A stretch of 64,000 bases of DNA from Alligator mississippiensis (Eukaryota; Chordata; Crocodylia; Alligatoridae), in the NCBI RefSeq assembly GCF_030867095.1, contig NC_081828.1:216907978-216971977 (forward strand), written 5' to 3'. Under the pieces are notes generated by a model. That model did not search any database and was not told the DNA's origin. It saw only the letters and a list, made by a program, of their open reading frames with translations. This document shows positions 34,401-46,400 of this stretch, in pieces. The position numbers and the translations under genes were made by a program. Position 1 is the first letter of the stretch. The number at the start of each line of letters is the position of its first letter.

Positions 34401-37400
34401 TAGTTATATCCACGTTGTGTGTTGGATGGCTGTCATAAGTGTTTCTAGTAACAGTTCTGGGTTTGCTCCACATTAGGCATGTTTCTGGGTGTTTTTCTTC
34501 TTTTTCTTTCAATTGATGGGAATATGTGATGACTCCTTGTTTAAACTGATTGCTTTAGGTAGGTTAAGTAAAGGAGGTAGTGTCTCAGTTTTTCTGAAGC
34601 TTAGGCAGCAGATGTTGCTTTTTCATTTGGCTTCTATTTCTTCATGCTATGAATTTCCCATTTTAAATGTCACATGTTGAGGTATTCCATCTTGGCACAA
34701 AGCTACGTAAGTTGGTCCAACAAAAAAAATTACTTCACCTCACATAACTTTTTTCTCTCGTATCCCTGGATTATCACAGCTACCACACCACCAGGACCCA
34801 GAACGGGAAGGAACAACTGTTTATAAGCTAGCTCACCTGACCAGCTCTTTGGCTCTTCTGGCTTTTGCTCTCCTCACGCCCTGCTTGGATAAGTAAGGGG
34901 CAATTCCAATCCCAAACCCTTGTCCATCCAATTCCCCCACCAGATGACCGTCTGCATCAACGAGGCCAGCCTACAAATAAGAAGGAAAGAAGATGAGGAT
35001 AGATACATATTACTCTTAGAGGTGCCCAGCCTGTGAAAACTAAACAGTCCATTCACAGCAGTTATTCTGTCCTATTTCATTATCTAAGGGAATAAATCCA
35101 CACACAGCTTGTGGCATTTTTTGGAAAACTTTGCCTTAAAAATGAAGCTTAAGGGAAAAAATGAAACTATTGTTATCCTCATATTCCTATACCGAATGCT
35201 CTCACTAGCCAGGCTATGGATAAGGCTAGGTCTTATATCACAGAAGTAGGTTTACATTAAATTTAAAAATATATTTCTCCAAGCTTTACTTACTCCTATC
35301 GTATCATCATTGATATCCCAAAATGCATTCCTCTTACATATCACAAATACCACAAGTCTCACCATGATCACGGTGTCTGTAACGTCAAAGAATATCGCAC
35401 TATGGGATTTTTTCTTTCAGCACCTGAGGATTTCGTAAGAAAAACTTATTTCTGTCAGTGACCCAACAGCCTGCTTAGCTCATGGGATCGCTCAGCGCAG
35501 ATATCCGAGCACGTTTCCTTTTTGCGTTCCAATTCAGATTCAAATTAAAGCTTAGAGTTAGGCCTGCCTGAAGATTGTGCTATATTATACTATTACTTTG
35601 CACTTCTATTACCGCTTTCTTCCAGAGATGTCAGAGTATCTAGAGGAATTTGAATTGGAATGGAATTAGAATAACACATAAGTACTGCATTATTGATTAC
35701 TTAAAGGATAAATACTTTTCACTGTCAGCCTGTGGCACGTTTACAATCCCGTCACAGACTGAGAGTGAAAAATGATTTATACTCTCAATTATGGGTGCAA
35801 ATCCACATCAGCGTATTTTGTTCATGAAAGACTCATGAAGCATGACTGCCTCCCGTGCTTGTAGGGAGGCAGTCGTGCTTGTAGGGAGGCAGTTAGGCGG
35901 GCCAAAGCTACCATGGAGCTGAGGCTGGCAACCCAAGTAAAAGACAACAAGAAATTGTTTTTTAGATATATAGGGAGTAAAAGGAAGGCCCAGGGAGGAA
36001 TAGGACCCCTGCTAAATGGGCAGAAACAATTGGTGACAGATAGGGGGGACAAGGCTGAACTCCTCAACGAGTTCTTTGCCTCAGTGTTCCTAAGCGAGGG
36101 GCACGACAAGTCTCTCACTGGGGTTGTAGAGAGGCAGCAGCAAGGCACCAGGCTGCCATACGTAGACCCTGAGGTGGTGCAGAGTCATTTGGAGGAACTG
36201 GATGCCTTTAAGTCGGCAGGCCCGAATGGGCTCCATCCGAGGGTGCTGAAGGCACTGGCCGACATCACTGCAGAGCCACTGGCGGGAATATTCGAACGCT
36301 CGTGGTGCACGGGCCAAGTCCCGGAGGACTGGAAAAGGGCTAACGTGGTCCCCATTTTCAAAAAGGGGAGGAAGGAGGACCCGGGCAACTATAGGCCAGT
36401 CAGTCTCACCTCCATCCTTGGTAAAGTCTTTGAAAAAATTATCAAGGCTCACATTTGTGAGAGCCCGGCAGGGCAAATTATGCTGAGGGGAAACCAGCAC
36501 GGGTTTGTGGCGGGCAGATCGTGCCTGACCAATCTAGTCTCTTTCTATGACCAGGTTACGAAACGCCTGGACACAGGAGGAGGGGTGGATGTCGTATACT
36601 TAGACTTCAGGAAGGCCTTCGATACGGTATCCCACCCCATACTGGTGAACAAGTTAAGAGGCTGTGATGTGGATGACTGCACAGTCCGGTGGGTGGCGAA
36701 TTGGCTAGAGGGTCGCACCCAAAGAGTCGTGGTGGATGGGTCGGTCTCGACCTGGAAGGGTGTGGGCAGTGGGGTCCCGCAGGGCTCGGTCCTTGGACCA
36801 ATACTCTTCAATGTCTTCATCAGCGACTTGGACGAGGGAGTCAAATGTACTCTGTCCAAGTTTGCGGATGACACAAAGCTACGGGGAGAAGTGGACACGC
36901 CAGAGGGCAGGGAACAGCTGCAGGCAGACCTGGATAGGTTGGACAAGTGGGCAGAAAACAACAGGATGCAGTTCAACAAGGAGAAATGCAAAGTGCTGCA
37001 CCTAGGGAGGAAAAATGTCCAGCACACCTACAGCCTAGGGAATGACCTGCTGGGTGGCACAGAGGTGGAAAGGGATCTCAGAGTCCTAGTGGACTCCAAG
37101 ATGAACATGAGCCGGCAGTGTGACGAAGCCATCAGAAAAGCCAATGGCACTTTATCATGCATCAGCAGATGCATGACGAATAGGTCCAGGGAGGTGATAC
37201 TTCCCCTCTATCGGGCGCTGGTCAGACTGCAGCTGGAGTACTGCGTGCAATTCTGGGCGCCGCAATTCAAGAAGGATGCGGATAACCTGGAGAGGGTCCA
37301 GAGAAGGGCCACTCGTATGGTCAAGGGCCTGCAGACCAAGCCCTACGAGGAGAGACTGGGGCACCTGGACCTTTTCAGCCTCCGCAAGAGAAGGTTGAGA

Positions 37401-40400
37401 GGCAACCTTGTGGCTGCCTGTAAGTTCATCACGGGGGCACAGAAGGGAATTGGTGAGGATTTATTCACCAAGGCGCCCCCGGGGGTTACAAGAAACAATG
37501 GCCACAAGCTAGCAGAGAGCAGATTTAGACTGGACATTAGGAAGAACTTCTTCACAGTTCGAGTGGCCAAGGTCTGGAACGGGCTCCCAAGGGAGGTGGT
37601 GCTCTCCCCTACCCTGGGGGTCTTCAAGAGGAGGTTAGACGAGTATCTAGCTGGGGTCATTTAGACCCAGCACTCTTTCCTGCCAATGCAGGGGGTCGGA
37701 CTCGATGATCTATTGAGGTCCCTTCCGACCCTAACATCTATGAATCTATGAATCTATGACTCCTTCAGGTCACCCCAGCAGTGCCAAGAGGAGGATCTAG
37801 CCCTGTATTTTATAACAGACAGACGGACTGGTATGCACACAGAAAGATACGGCTGATCTAGTGAGATGATTATATTCTCCTTTTTTCTGTTTTATAAAGT
37901 ACCCTGTCAAGGCACTGAGCCACAGACCAATACTAGCATAAACTGAGGCAGCTTCACCGACAAGATGCAGCTCTGTACGAACTCTCGGTAGGGCCATGAC
38001 CATGGTACCTCACAGCCTCAGATTTCAGTGGTTCATGCCAGGTAGATTAGGATGACTTCTGGGAGGCAGGTCAAGACCCAAGCCCTACCTTCTGAGCAGC
38101 ATTAATGGCTGTGTAGTCATTCTTGTCTATCAGGATGTACTTGGTGTGTAACCTGGCTTCCACTTCTTGCTCTTGTTGGCTAGGGGGAGATAACAGAACC
38201 TTATTATTGTATTCCAAGAGAAGTTTTAAACATGCCAGAGCTTGCAGAAATATCATACTTCAGAAGGCCAGAATCCCCCCATCACCTTCGACCTCATCAC
38301 CTCCTGCTCCCCCAGCTGCTGACCGCGACCGTCTCAAGCCACCTTCCTTTCTCCACCTATTGTCACCTTTTCCAGCTTCCTCCTTACTACTTTCTTCCAC
38401 GCTGTCCCTCAAACCTCTTTTGCACATTTATACTTCTTAATGGCATTTTAAATACTGACAGGACTGTTTGTATGGCCCAAATAACATGATGTCAGAGGGT
38501 TTCAGTGCTGGAATTGCCATTAGCGGACTGGCTCTTGGTTTATTTTAGTCCCATAAAAGAGTTCCTCGGGAATAAAATCCATGCAAAAAAATCATAAAAT
38601 CAGAGGGACGCTGGGTGGAAGGGACCTCCAGAACTCACCTAGTTCAACCCCCTGCCTGAGGCAGGATCATCCCTATCCAAACCATACAGATCCATAAACT
38701 AACCTCTTAATAAACCCACAGTCAACCCTGATGCAACAAAGGACATCACACCCAAACCTGCCAGAGGTAGAGCAGGGGGGCCATGGCAGCCAACATCCTG
38801 CTTCTGTAAAAGTTTGTTACTATACAGTCAAGAGATGCTGGGTAGAGGACCATGCCCCCTGTACAAGCAAGGCAATAATCCCCACAGCCCATAGCAAACG
38901 CACAGCAAGAGATCTGAATGAGTCCAAGGTCCGGGAAGCAAATGCTCAGCCTTGTGCTGTATCACAGGCACTTGGGTTCTGAACAAACTGCTTTTTCCAA
39001 GCCCAGACAGATCTTCCTGCGGTGACATCACGTGTAACTTCGGCATTTGACAGCTATCCAGAAGGCTGCTGCAAGGATCACTTTCCTATCCCACTGCTCT
39101 GACCATGTCGCCCTTTTTCCAGTGCTTCGCTGATTTCCCCCTTCTCTAACACAAGAAAAGCTGCTTGTCTTCACTTTCAAAGTCCTTTGCAGCCTGTTGC
39201 CTCCTTCCTTCCCATCTCTCATTTGGTACCAAGAGGTCAGCTCCCAACCCAGTCAGCATTTTCTCACGCTGCCCTTTGCTCCTTGAAGCAGCTCATGTAA
39301 ACTTCTGCAGAACCACCTCACTATGCTCCCTCAAATCCCCCCTTAAAAGCTCTCCCTTGCTGGGATGCCCAGGAAAAGGCTTGATAATGGCTAGGCTGCG
39401 GGTGTGCTGACATCACTGCCGAACATGCCGTCTCACTGAGTTCTTGTGCCTGTTCCCAGCTGTTGTTTCTTGTCTTGAATTTAGGCTGGAAGCTCGCTGG
39501 GGCCAGGAAAAGTAGTACAAACGACGGTGATGATGATGATGATGAGGTTAAAGGTAGCATCTCCCAAAGAAACATGAGAACAGACTTAACTAATTAGTGC
39601 AACCCACTGTCAGGGACCAGTGGACTATCCAGCAGCTGGCCTACCATATAAAACAGCAGCCCTTTGTAGCCAGAAGTTATTCTCTGCTTATTCTGCAGCG
39701 ACATCTCAAACAGTATCATGGCAAGAGGCTGGGATATATAGATTCAACCCCTGGGTGCAATATCTTACCTTAGAATCACTTTGAACTGGTTAAATATCTC
39801 TTGGATTTGCCTGATGTTCATTATCTAGGGAAGAGAAGTGTACAGTGAAGATATAACAGTAGGCACCTCTGTGAGCTGTGGTCAGAAACATGTTGTGCTG
39901 AGCAGCAGATTGAAATACTAGAGAATCCCAAGGCTCTGCTCTCCAGCTATAGGGTACTGTGGCAAAGTGGGGCTTCCCAACTAGCCCCAGTGCTAGTTTC
40001 CCCACTTGCCTTTGGGCACGCCACCCACCTGACTCGCCTGCCATGCCTTGCTCTTAATTAATTACAATGTTAATTAAGGTGAGAGGCTGCCCATTCTTGC
40101 CCTGATGCCATGGAGCGCTATCTGCAGCTCCAATCCTCCCCTACACTGCAGCCCAAGGCTCACAGATGGCATCCAGATGACACAGTGCTCCTGGCCTACA
40201 GCCGGCCCAAGCTTAGGCCTCGTCGTCAGGCCTCAGACACACTCACATTTATACCGCCCTCCTCTCACACTCCACCCTCTCTCACAGGGTCTCTTTCATA
40301 CATCGACAACTTATTCTGCCTTATTCATTATCCCTCTTGGAGCAGGCCTCTTAGGCCATAGCCTTTATCTAGTTCATAACTTGGGTGGCAGACGTACCAT

Positions 40401-43400
40401 CTTTTGGGCCTCTCCTGTGACCCTCACCAGGGTAGAGCCAATTACCTGATCGGGTCTAAGCTTTCTCTGGCCCCTTCCGGGGGCAACTCTACATATATAA
40501 ACATACTTGGCTCGTGGCCCTCTGGTTTCCCCCCCTTCACTGGGGCTCCTCGTCTCTGCCCCCTCACTGGGGCTCTACATCTCCCACTGCCCCCTTTGCT
40601 GGGGCTCCATATCTCCACCCCCTCACTGGGGTCCTCATTTCTGCCCCCCTCACTGGTGCTCCACACTACCCCCTCATGGGGCTGCTCATTTCCATCCCCC
40701 CCTCACTTGGGGCTCCACACCGCCCCCTCACTTGGGGCCACGGAGCTTCCCTCCCTGGTGGGCTCCGGTGGCTGTAGCCATGCCTGGCCCCAACTACCTT
40801 TCCTCGGGGTCCTATACCCCACAGGGCTCAGGTGGTCATGGCCGTGCCTGGCCCCCCCCCCTACTTCTGATGTTACCAGACCCACCCAAAGGTGAGGGAT
40901 AGGGTTAAGGAACCCCTAACCACCTTTCACCGGGGTGATAACTGGCTGGGTATTTCCTGGGGGCTTCCGCAACACTGAGAGCCCCACCAGGCCACCCACT
41001 CCCGGCAGGGTACAGTTTCAGGTCATGCCCAGGACCAGGAGCCTCCAGACCATCCCCTGCAGCTCCTGCCCTTACCTCCAGGATGCTGCATACAGCCTTG
41101 CAACCAGGCGATGTTACTGCCTGGCCTGCAAGCAGCGAACTGCCCTGTTTATAAGGGCGGCCAGAGATCTAAAATGCCCACCGCAATCAAGCACCTGCTG
41201 GCTGCTTGGCTCTGGTTTTAAAGTGGCTGGCACCAACAGTGCCTTGCCACACACCTTACCCCTTAAAATAATACCTGGGGGAGGTTTCCCCTGCTGCTCC
41301 TCCAAAGCAGGCTACCCTCAGAGCCTGTGAGAGCCCTCAAGTGGCGAGCACCCCCAAAGGTGCTCCACCACACACCTCCCCTTTAGAATGACATTCGGGG
41401 GGCTTTGCTTGGCTGCCTTCCCTGCTGGCATTGTCCCAGCCTACTGCAGCCCCTGCCACAGGTACAAGACACTCAAGAGAGCTACCTGTATCCTGCCTGG
41501 GGAAAACTGGGCCCCTGTAGCTGAGGTCATGATTCACTGCTCAACTCTTTTGATGTGGGATTGAGAAACATCTCTGCTAGGCTGGCAAAGGCTGCAGCTG
41601 TGCAAATACCCCATGCAGCCATGGGGTTAAGGAATTATTAGCTGGTTCTAACAAACCTGTGATACAAAGCAGTTTACAAAATATTCATGAGGCAGAGTTT
41701 AACTGCGATGGCTCTGCCACTCCCTTTCCATTCACACAAGGTGGAGTCTAGCTGTCTACCTATATGATCACCTTGTAGTCTTTAATTCTTTTCTCTGTGC
41801 AGTCCCCCTCTGCCCCTTCTAAAGGAAGTGGGGCAGACTAAGTGACAGGGAGTCTGGGGCACAGCAGGGACCTGCACCCAGGCACCTCACACCATAGGAT
41901 ACGGCTCTAGACAAAGAACCATCCTTCTTCTCTTAGGAGTCCTGATGGGATTTCTCCCCTCTCTCACTGAGGCCATCCATCCTTCTAAAAACCTCCAGAG
42001 CCCACCTAAGACATCTCTTCCCATTAGAAATTCCTCATTTCTTCTCTGCTCCTACTCATCGGGCTGCTCCTGACCCAAACCCACTCCCTGGATTTTACAG
42101 AAGCCATCTCTCCTCACAGAATGTCCTTATTTTGTCCCACCCCTGCCAGTTGGAGGGAGGGTTTCTGGGGTAAAGGGCCTCTGAGAGTGAGAAAACAGAA
42201 AAAGAGCAGATAGATGTGGGTGGAGGTGTCTTAACAGATCTGCTCTCCCAAAGAACCCGGGCTGCTGTCTGAGGGGTACCGTATGAGGTGTCAGCCATAC
42301 GCTGAGAGGGCAGGGTTTTAACACGACTGTGACGTTCTGAGATTTAAGGAAGCTCAGAGCAGAACTTCTCACTGGGTCTGGGGCCTGAGCAGCAGCCTCC
42401 CTCAGCTTGCTTCAAAGTCGAGGTGGGATGAGAGGATAAGGAGGGTATTCAGATCCTCCTTTAAAGAACAGGGAAGCGTATAAAGAAAAAAAAATAAGTG
42501 CCCCCTTTAATTTTCAAATCAGCTCCTCCATCAAGTGGCTTCATTCCTTCCAAAGGTGGCTGGAAGCCAGGCAAAAGTAACCAGCTGAACAAGTTGTATG
42601 AGCCCGTGTCTGCTACTCACATCAATCTCATCTATGGCTCCTTCCAGGTACCTGCGGACTTGAGAGTTAATCTCTGCTATCTGGGTTTCGTTCAGAGGGT
42701 CATAATTCACTGGCGAGCGGTTTACCTAGGAAGAAAAAGAACAATTCACCTGAAGCAACTGATAAAAAGCCGGGCAAATCCCACCCTAGTGATTGTTTCA
42801 TCTCACTCTGCTCTGGGGGAGCCTTAGGATTAATTCTTGTCTTTGGCTTCTCCTCCTCAGTGCCGGAAGGGTATCAGATTCTGGCGCTTTCTGAAAGTGG
42901 AACACTCCCTACCTCCCCCTCTGGATCAATTAAGGGTGCCACTGATGAATCTGAAGGGCAAAGCCATCTGTTTATAGCTGGGTATTGATGGCCAGGACCC
43001 TGTGGAATGGGAAAGTAACAGGGAGTGATCCTCAAAACTCTGTCAAAACTCAAAGGTCTCATCTGGGGGCAGAGAGGGCATCGAAAAACGTGGCCAGTAA
43101 CAATATACCTGATCCTATTGCTAAATTAAGGTCAAGATAAAGCAGATGCTAAAATCCCCACTAAGATAGCTTAATGGCTGCCGCCTGTTCCTTACCAGGC
43201 TGTCATGCATGGCCAGCTCTTGTTTCAGAAGAGTAATCTCCTTCTGCAGATTCTTCACAATCCGCTAGCAGGAAAACAAAAAGATGGCAAGTAACCAAGT
43301 GCTCTTGGAGAAAGAACTGGCCAAAACCACATTTCCAAGACCTGCTAGATACTGCTAGAGCTAGGTGCCACCTCCCAGAGAGTCTACGGCTGGGCCTGCA

Positions 43401-46400
43401 TCACTGACATGGCACATGAGTGATTTGGAAATCACTTTGCCTCTGATGGTATGCTAGCTGGACAACCTCCTTAGCTGAGCCCCAGAACCCCTACCTGCAG
43501 AGTCACTTTAAGCCACCAACAGGAGGGCCATTGATTGTTTTCTGGTTGGGAGAGCCCTCCGGTGTCTCTCTGGATTATGCAGCATTGTTTTGCAAGCAGA
43601 AGAACATAGAAGAAATCCTGAATGTTTCTTTCACTGAAGTCAGAGGAGGTTCTGCCACCGATGTTAACAGGAGAAGCAGGCACACCAGGAATGTGAGAGC
43701 TGCATCTCCCTAATATAGGAGCATTAACTACTTAGAGGGAAGTTTCAGGTGTCCAACTCCCTTTGGACGCATCTACATGTGCACTTTAATGCGCATTAAC
43801 CTATTTTAATACACATCACAGCATCACAAAAAACTGCGGGCATTTATACACAAAGTTCCTGCCACCATTTTTCATTGAAGGGACACTGATACATGTGATG
43901 CTCCAGGCACTTTCAATTAGCATGGCTCTCAAAACTGCGCTTATTTTAGCACCCCCGCTCCCCCATGCCTTCCAGAGCACACGTATAAATGCCTGGAGGT
44001 GCTAGACTTAATGCACATTACCTAAAGCTTATTTATGAACATGGAGACGTGCCTTTGGGTTTCATACCGAACTGCCCTATATAACTTTGAAAAAGCTCCT
44101 GCTGAGTATCCAGCTACAATAACGTTATTCAGTCTCTGAGCTGTTCTTTTCCAAACTGCCCATCCCTATCCTTCATAGCCTCTTCTGAAACCTCTTGCAG
44201 GTCACTACCCTGCCTGTGCACACTTTGAAGGTAGATAGGCGAGACTGGAAAATAATACAGCAAGGCTTAGGTGCATTGTGGATCAGCATATACCAAACTG
44301 ATTTGTGGGCCACCAGCAGTTCCTAGAGCACTTGCTAGCAGCCTGATGAAAAACTATTTTATTAAAAAGTCACAAAAAAAAGGGCTGGAGGGGCTCAAAG
44401 AATCACTGAGTCCAGCTCCCTGCTCAAGACAGGATTGTTCTTGCCTAAACCAGCCCAGACAAATGTTTGTCTAATCAGCACTTAAAAGCTTCCCGTGCCT
44501 GAAATTCCACAGACCCTCCAGATAACCTGCTCCAAAGCTTAACCTCTCTCGCAGTTGGAACATTCTTCCTTAGAGCTAAAATAAATCTTCCCTGCTGCAA
44601 TGTAAGCCCACTACCTCTTGTTCTGTCTCCATGGTGCTAACTTGCTTCCCTGTTTCCATCTGCTAAAGTCTAATAAGTGAACCAAAATACACTGGTTATT
44701 TCTCTAACGTTACTTTTCCATGTAAACAATTCCTGTAGAGATACTGGGTGACCACCAACAGCAGAGCAGGTGGCCTGCAAGGACACAGATAGAACAGGAG
44801 CTGTTCTAGTGAGTCCATCAGACATTCCCCCTAATAAGATGTGATCCCGTCACTGGAAATGTTAGGGGACTGCCTTCTTAAATCTTCACGGACTTTCCTT
44901 CCATATCCCCCCCCAACATTTACCCACCTGTGGATCATGCTTCTCATTGACGGTTGGCTCCGTTGTGATCCATTTCATTCTGGCAGCGAAACGGAGAGAG
45001 GACAGCTGAAAAACGTTATAGTAGACTTAGTAACCAGGAAGCAGACTGGGTCACCATGCCAGACTCACAAACCTTTGTTGTTTTAGTCCCATCAGTTCCC
45101 AGCTGACAGCAGTGTAAAAGCAATCATCATAAGCTGTCATCCTAAATTGTCCCCATTCCAGGAATATGTTTTCTAGTGGTGAGTCATTTCTACATGGTTA
45201 TTCATCTTCCGATGCTTACTTTAAATAGTGAATGCTTGAGGCAGGGACTATCACTTTTTGTTATATGTGTGTAGACTACTTAGCACAGTGGATCTGGGCC
45301 TTTGAAGATGCTCTTTTCGTTCTAAGACTGGCCAGAAGCCTGTTCCGCATCCAACTGAACTCAAGAGCTGGCAATGTTCAACCTCGCTCTCATGACCTCC
45401 AGTCTTGATTACCTCTAGAAATAAAGCCCAGCACTCTGACAATACTACAATGGGTACAAAGTGCAGCAGCTATATGCTTGGCAAGGTCATTCACTTCTAG
45501 GCACTATCGCAATGCAAACTGTAAATGTCAACAATGGTACTCGATAGAAGAGAAGGCTGTTTGTCTAGTAATTCTGTTTTAAAAAAAAAGTTTGATAGTT
45601 TAACTCCTTCCCCAGTGACCTGAAGGATTAGCTCCTTCAGTGCTTTACAGAAAATGTTATTTAGTCCAATGTGAAATGACCTAAGCAGCGAGGCTACCAT
45701 CAACTGCCTATGGAGAATTGCTCTACAGCAGAGGTGTAATTGGTCAGTACGGCACCCTGGATGGTGGCGGCACAATGCAGCAGCAGTGGCCAGAGGTTCA
45801 CTGATGGGGGTGGGAGATGTTACCTCCTTTTTTGCCACCAACATGTGTGTTGAACAGTCATTTAAACCAGTTTCTGGTGGCAAAAAAGTGACTTCTCCCC
45901 CCAGTGGCAGTGAAACAGCATTGCCCCTACACTACACACCGCTGCCTCTCCTCTACCCTCCCTGTTGCCAGAGCCAGAGCCACGGCAAGGAAGGTGCAGG
46001 GGGAGGAGGAGAGGGAGATGGGAGGATGAGGTGTCCCACTAGCTCCAGACCAGTGCTCCCCCTTAGGCAGTGCCTGGGGCTCATGACCTATTCGCCCATT
46101 CATTATTCCTGCTCCACAGCTTACCGATGAGGAGTTAGGCACACAACTACTCATGGAGTCACAACTGAGAGCCAAGTCAGGCCTGTTGTGTAACGGTACA
46201 GCTGTGCTGGCTTCGCTGTGGACTGTATTCCAAACACATTGTTAGAACCACACTGTAAGGAACACATTAAAGGCCTTGGCATAAGCGCCTCCAACCTGTA
46301 TTTATCCTCCATTGTATACAGAAAGAAACCGCATGTTGTTGCTCTAAATGTGTTACTAAAAATAACAGAAATTGTGGGTTAATCTTGGCTAAAGACAGGT

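Larger units (their letters stand above)
29164..34790 (-). mobile_element. Degraded Penelope-like retroelement, split by CR1 insertions
   Basis: On the minus strand, 33093-32800 encodes an RT palm-like piece ([18 protein letters not shown]), 32813-32671 a [11 protein letters not shown] catalytic box followed by FHSNFSGFY. After the CR1 insertion, ~29745-29650 encodes [11 protein letters not shown] then AGETKVQKN, resembling the GIY-YIG endonuclease of Penelope-like elements. Many stops. Terminal text related to AATAAAAGATATT/CCTCAC occurs inverted at the two ends (29170-29260, 34690-34790). The class assignment rests on these short motifs. Confidence 0.55.

Noticed and set aside
40531..40742. 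CRISPR-like regular repeats
   Set aside because: Directly abutting degenerate units without spacers, in a vertebrate intron: a minisatellite.
40404..40902. Pro/Ser-rich repeated protein (163 and 131 codons)
   Set aside because: The repeats are the direct product of a DNA minisatellite open in several frames, not a conserved protein.
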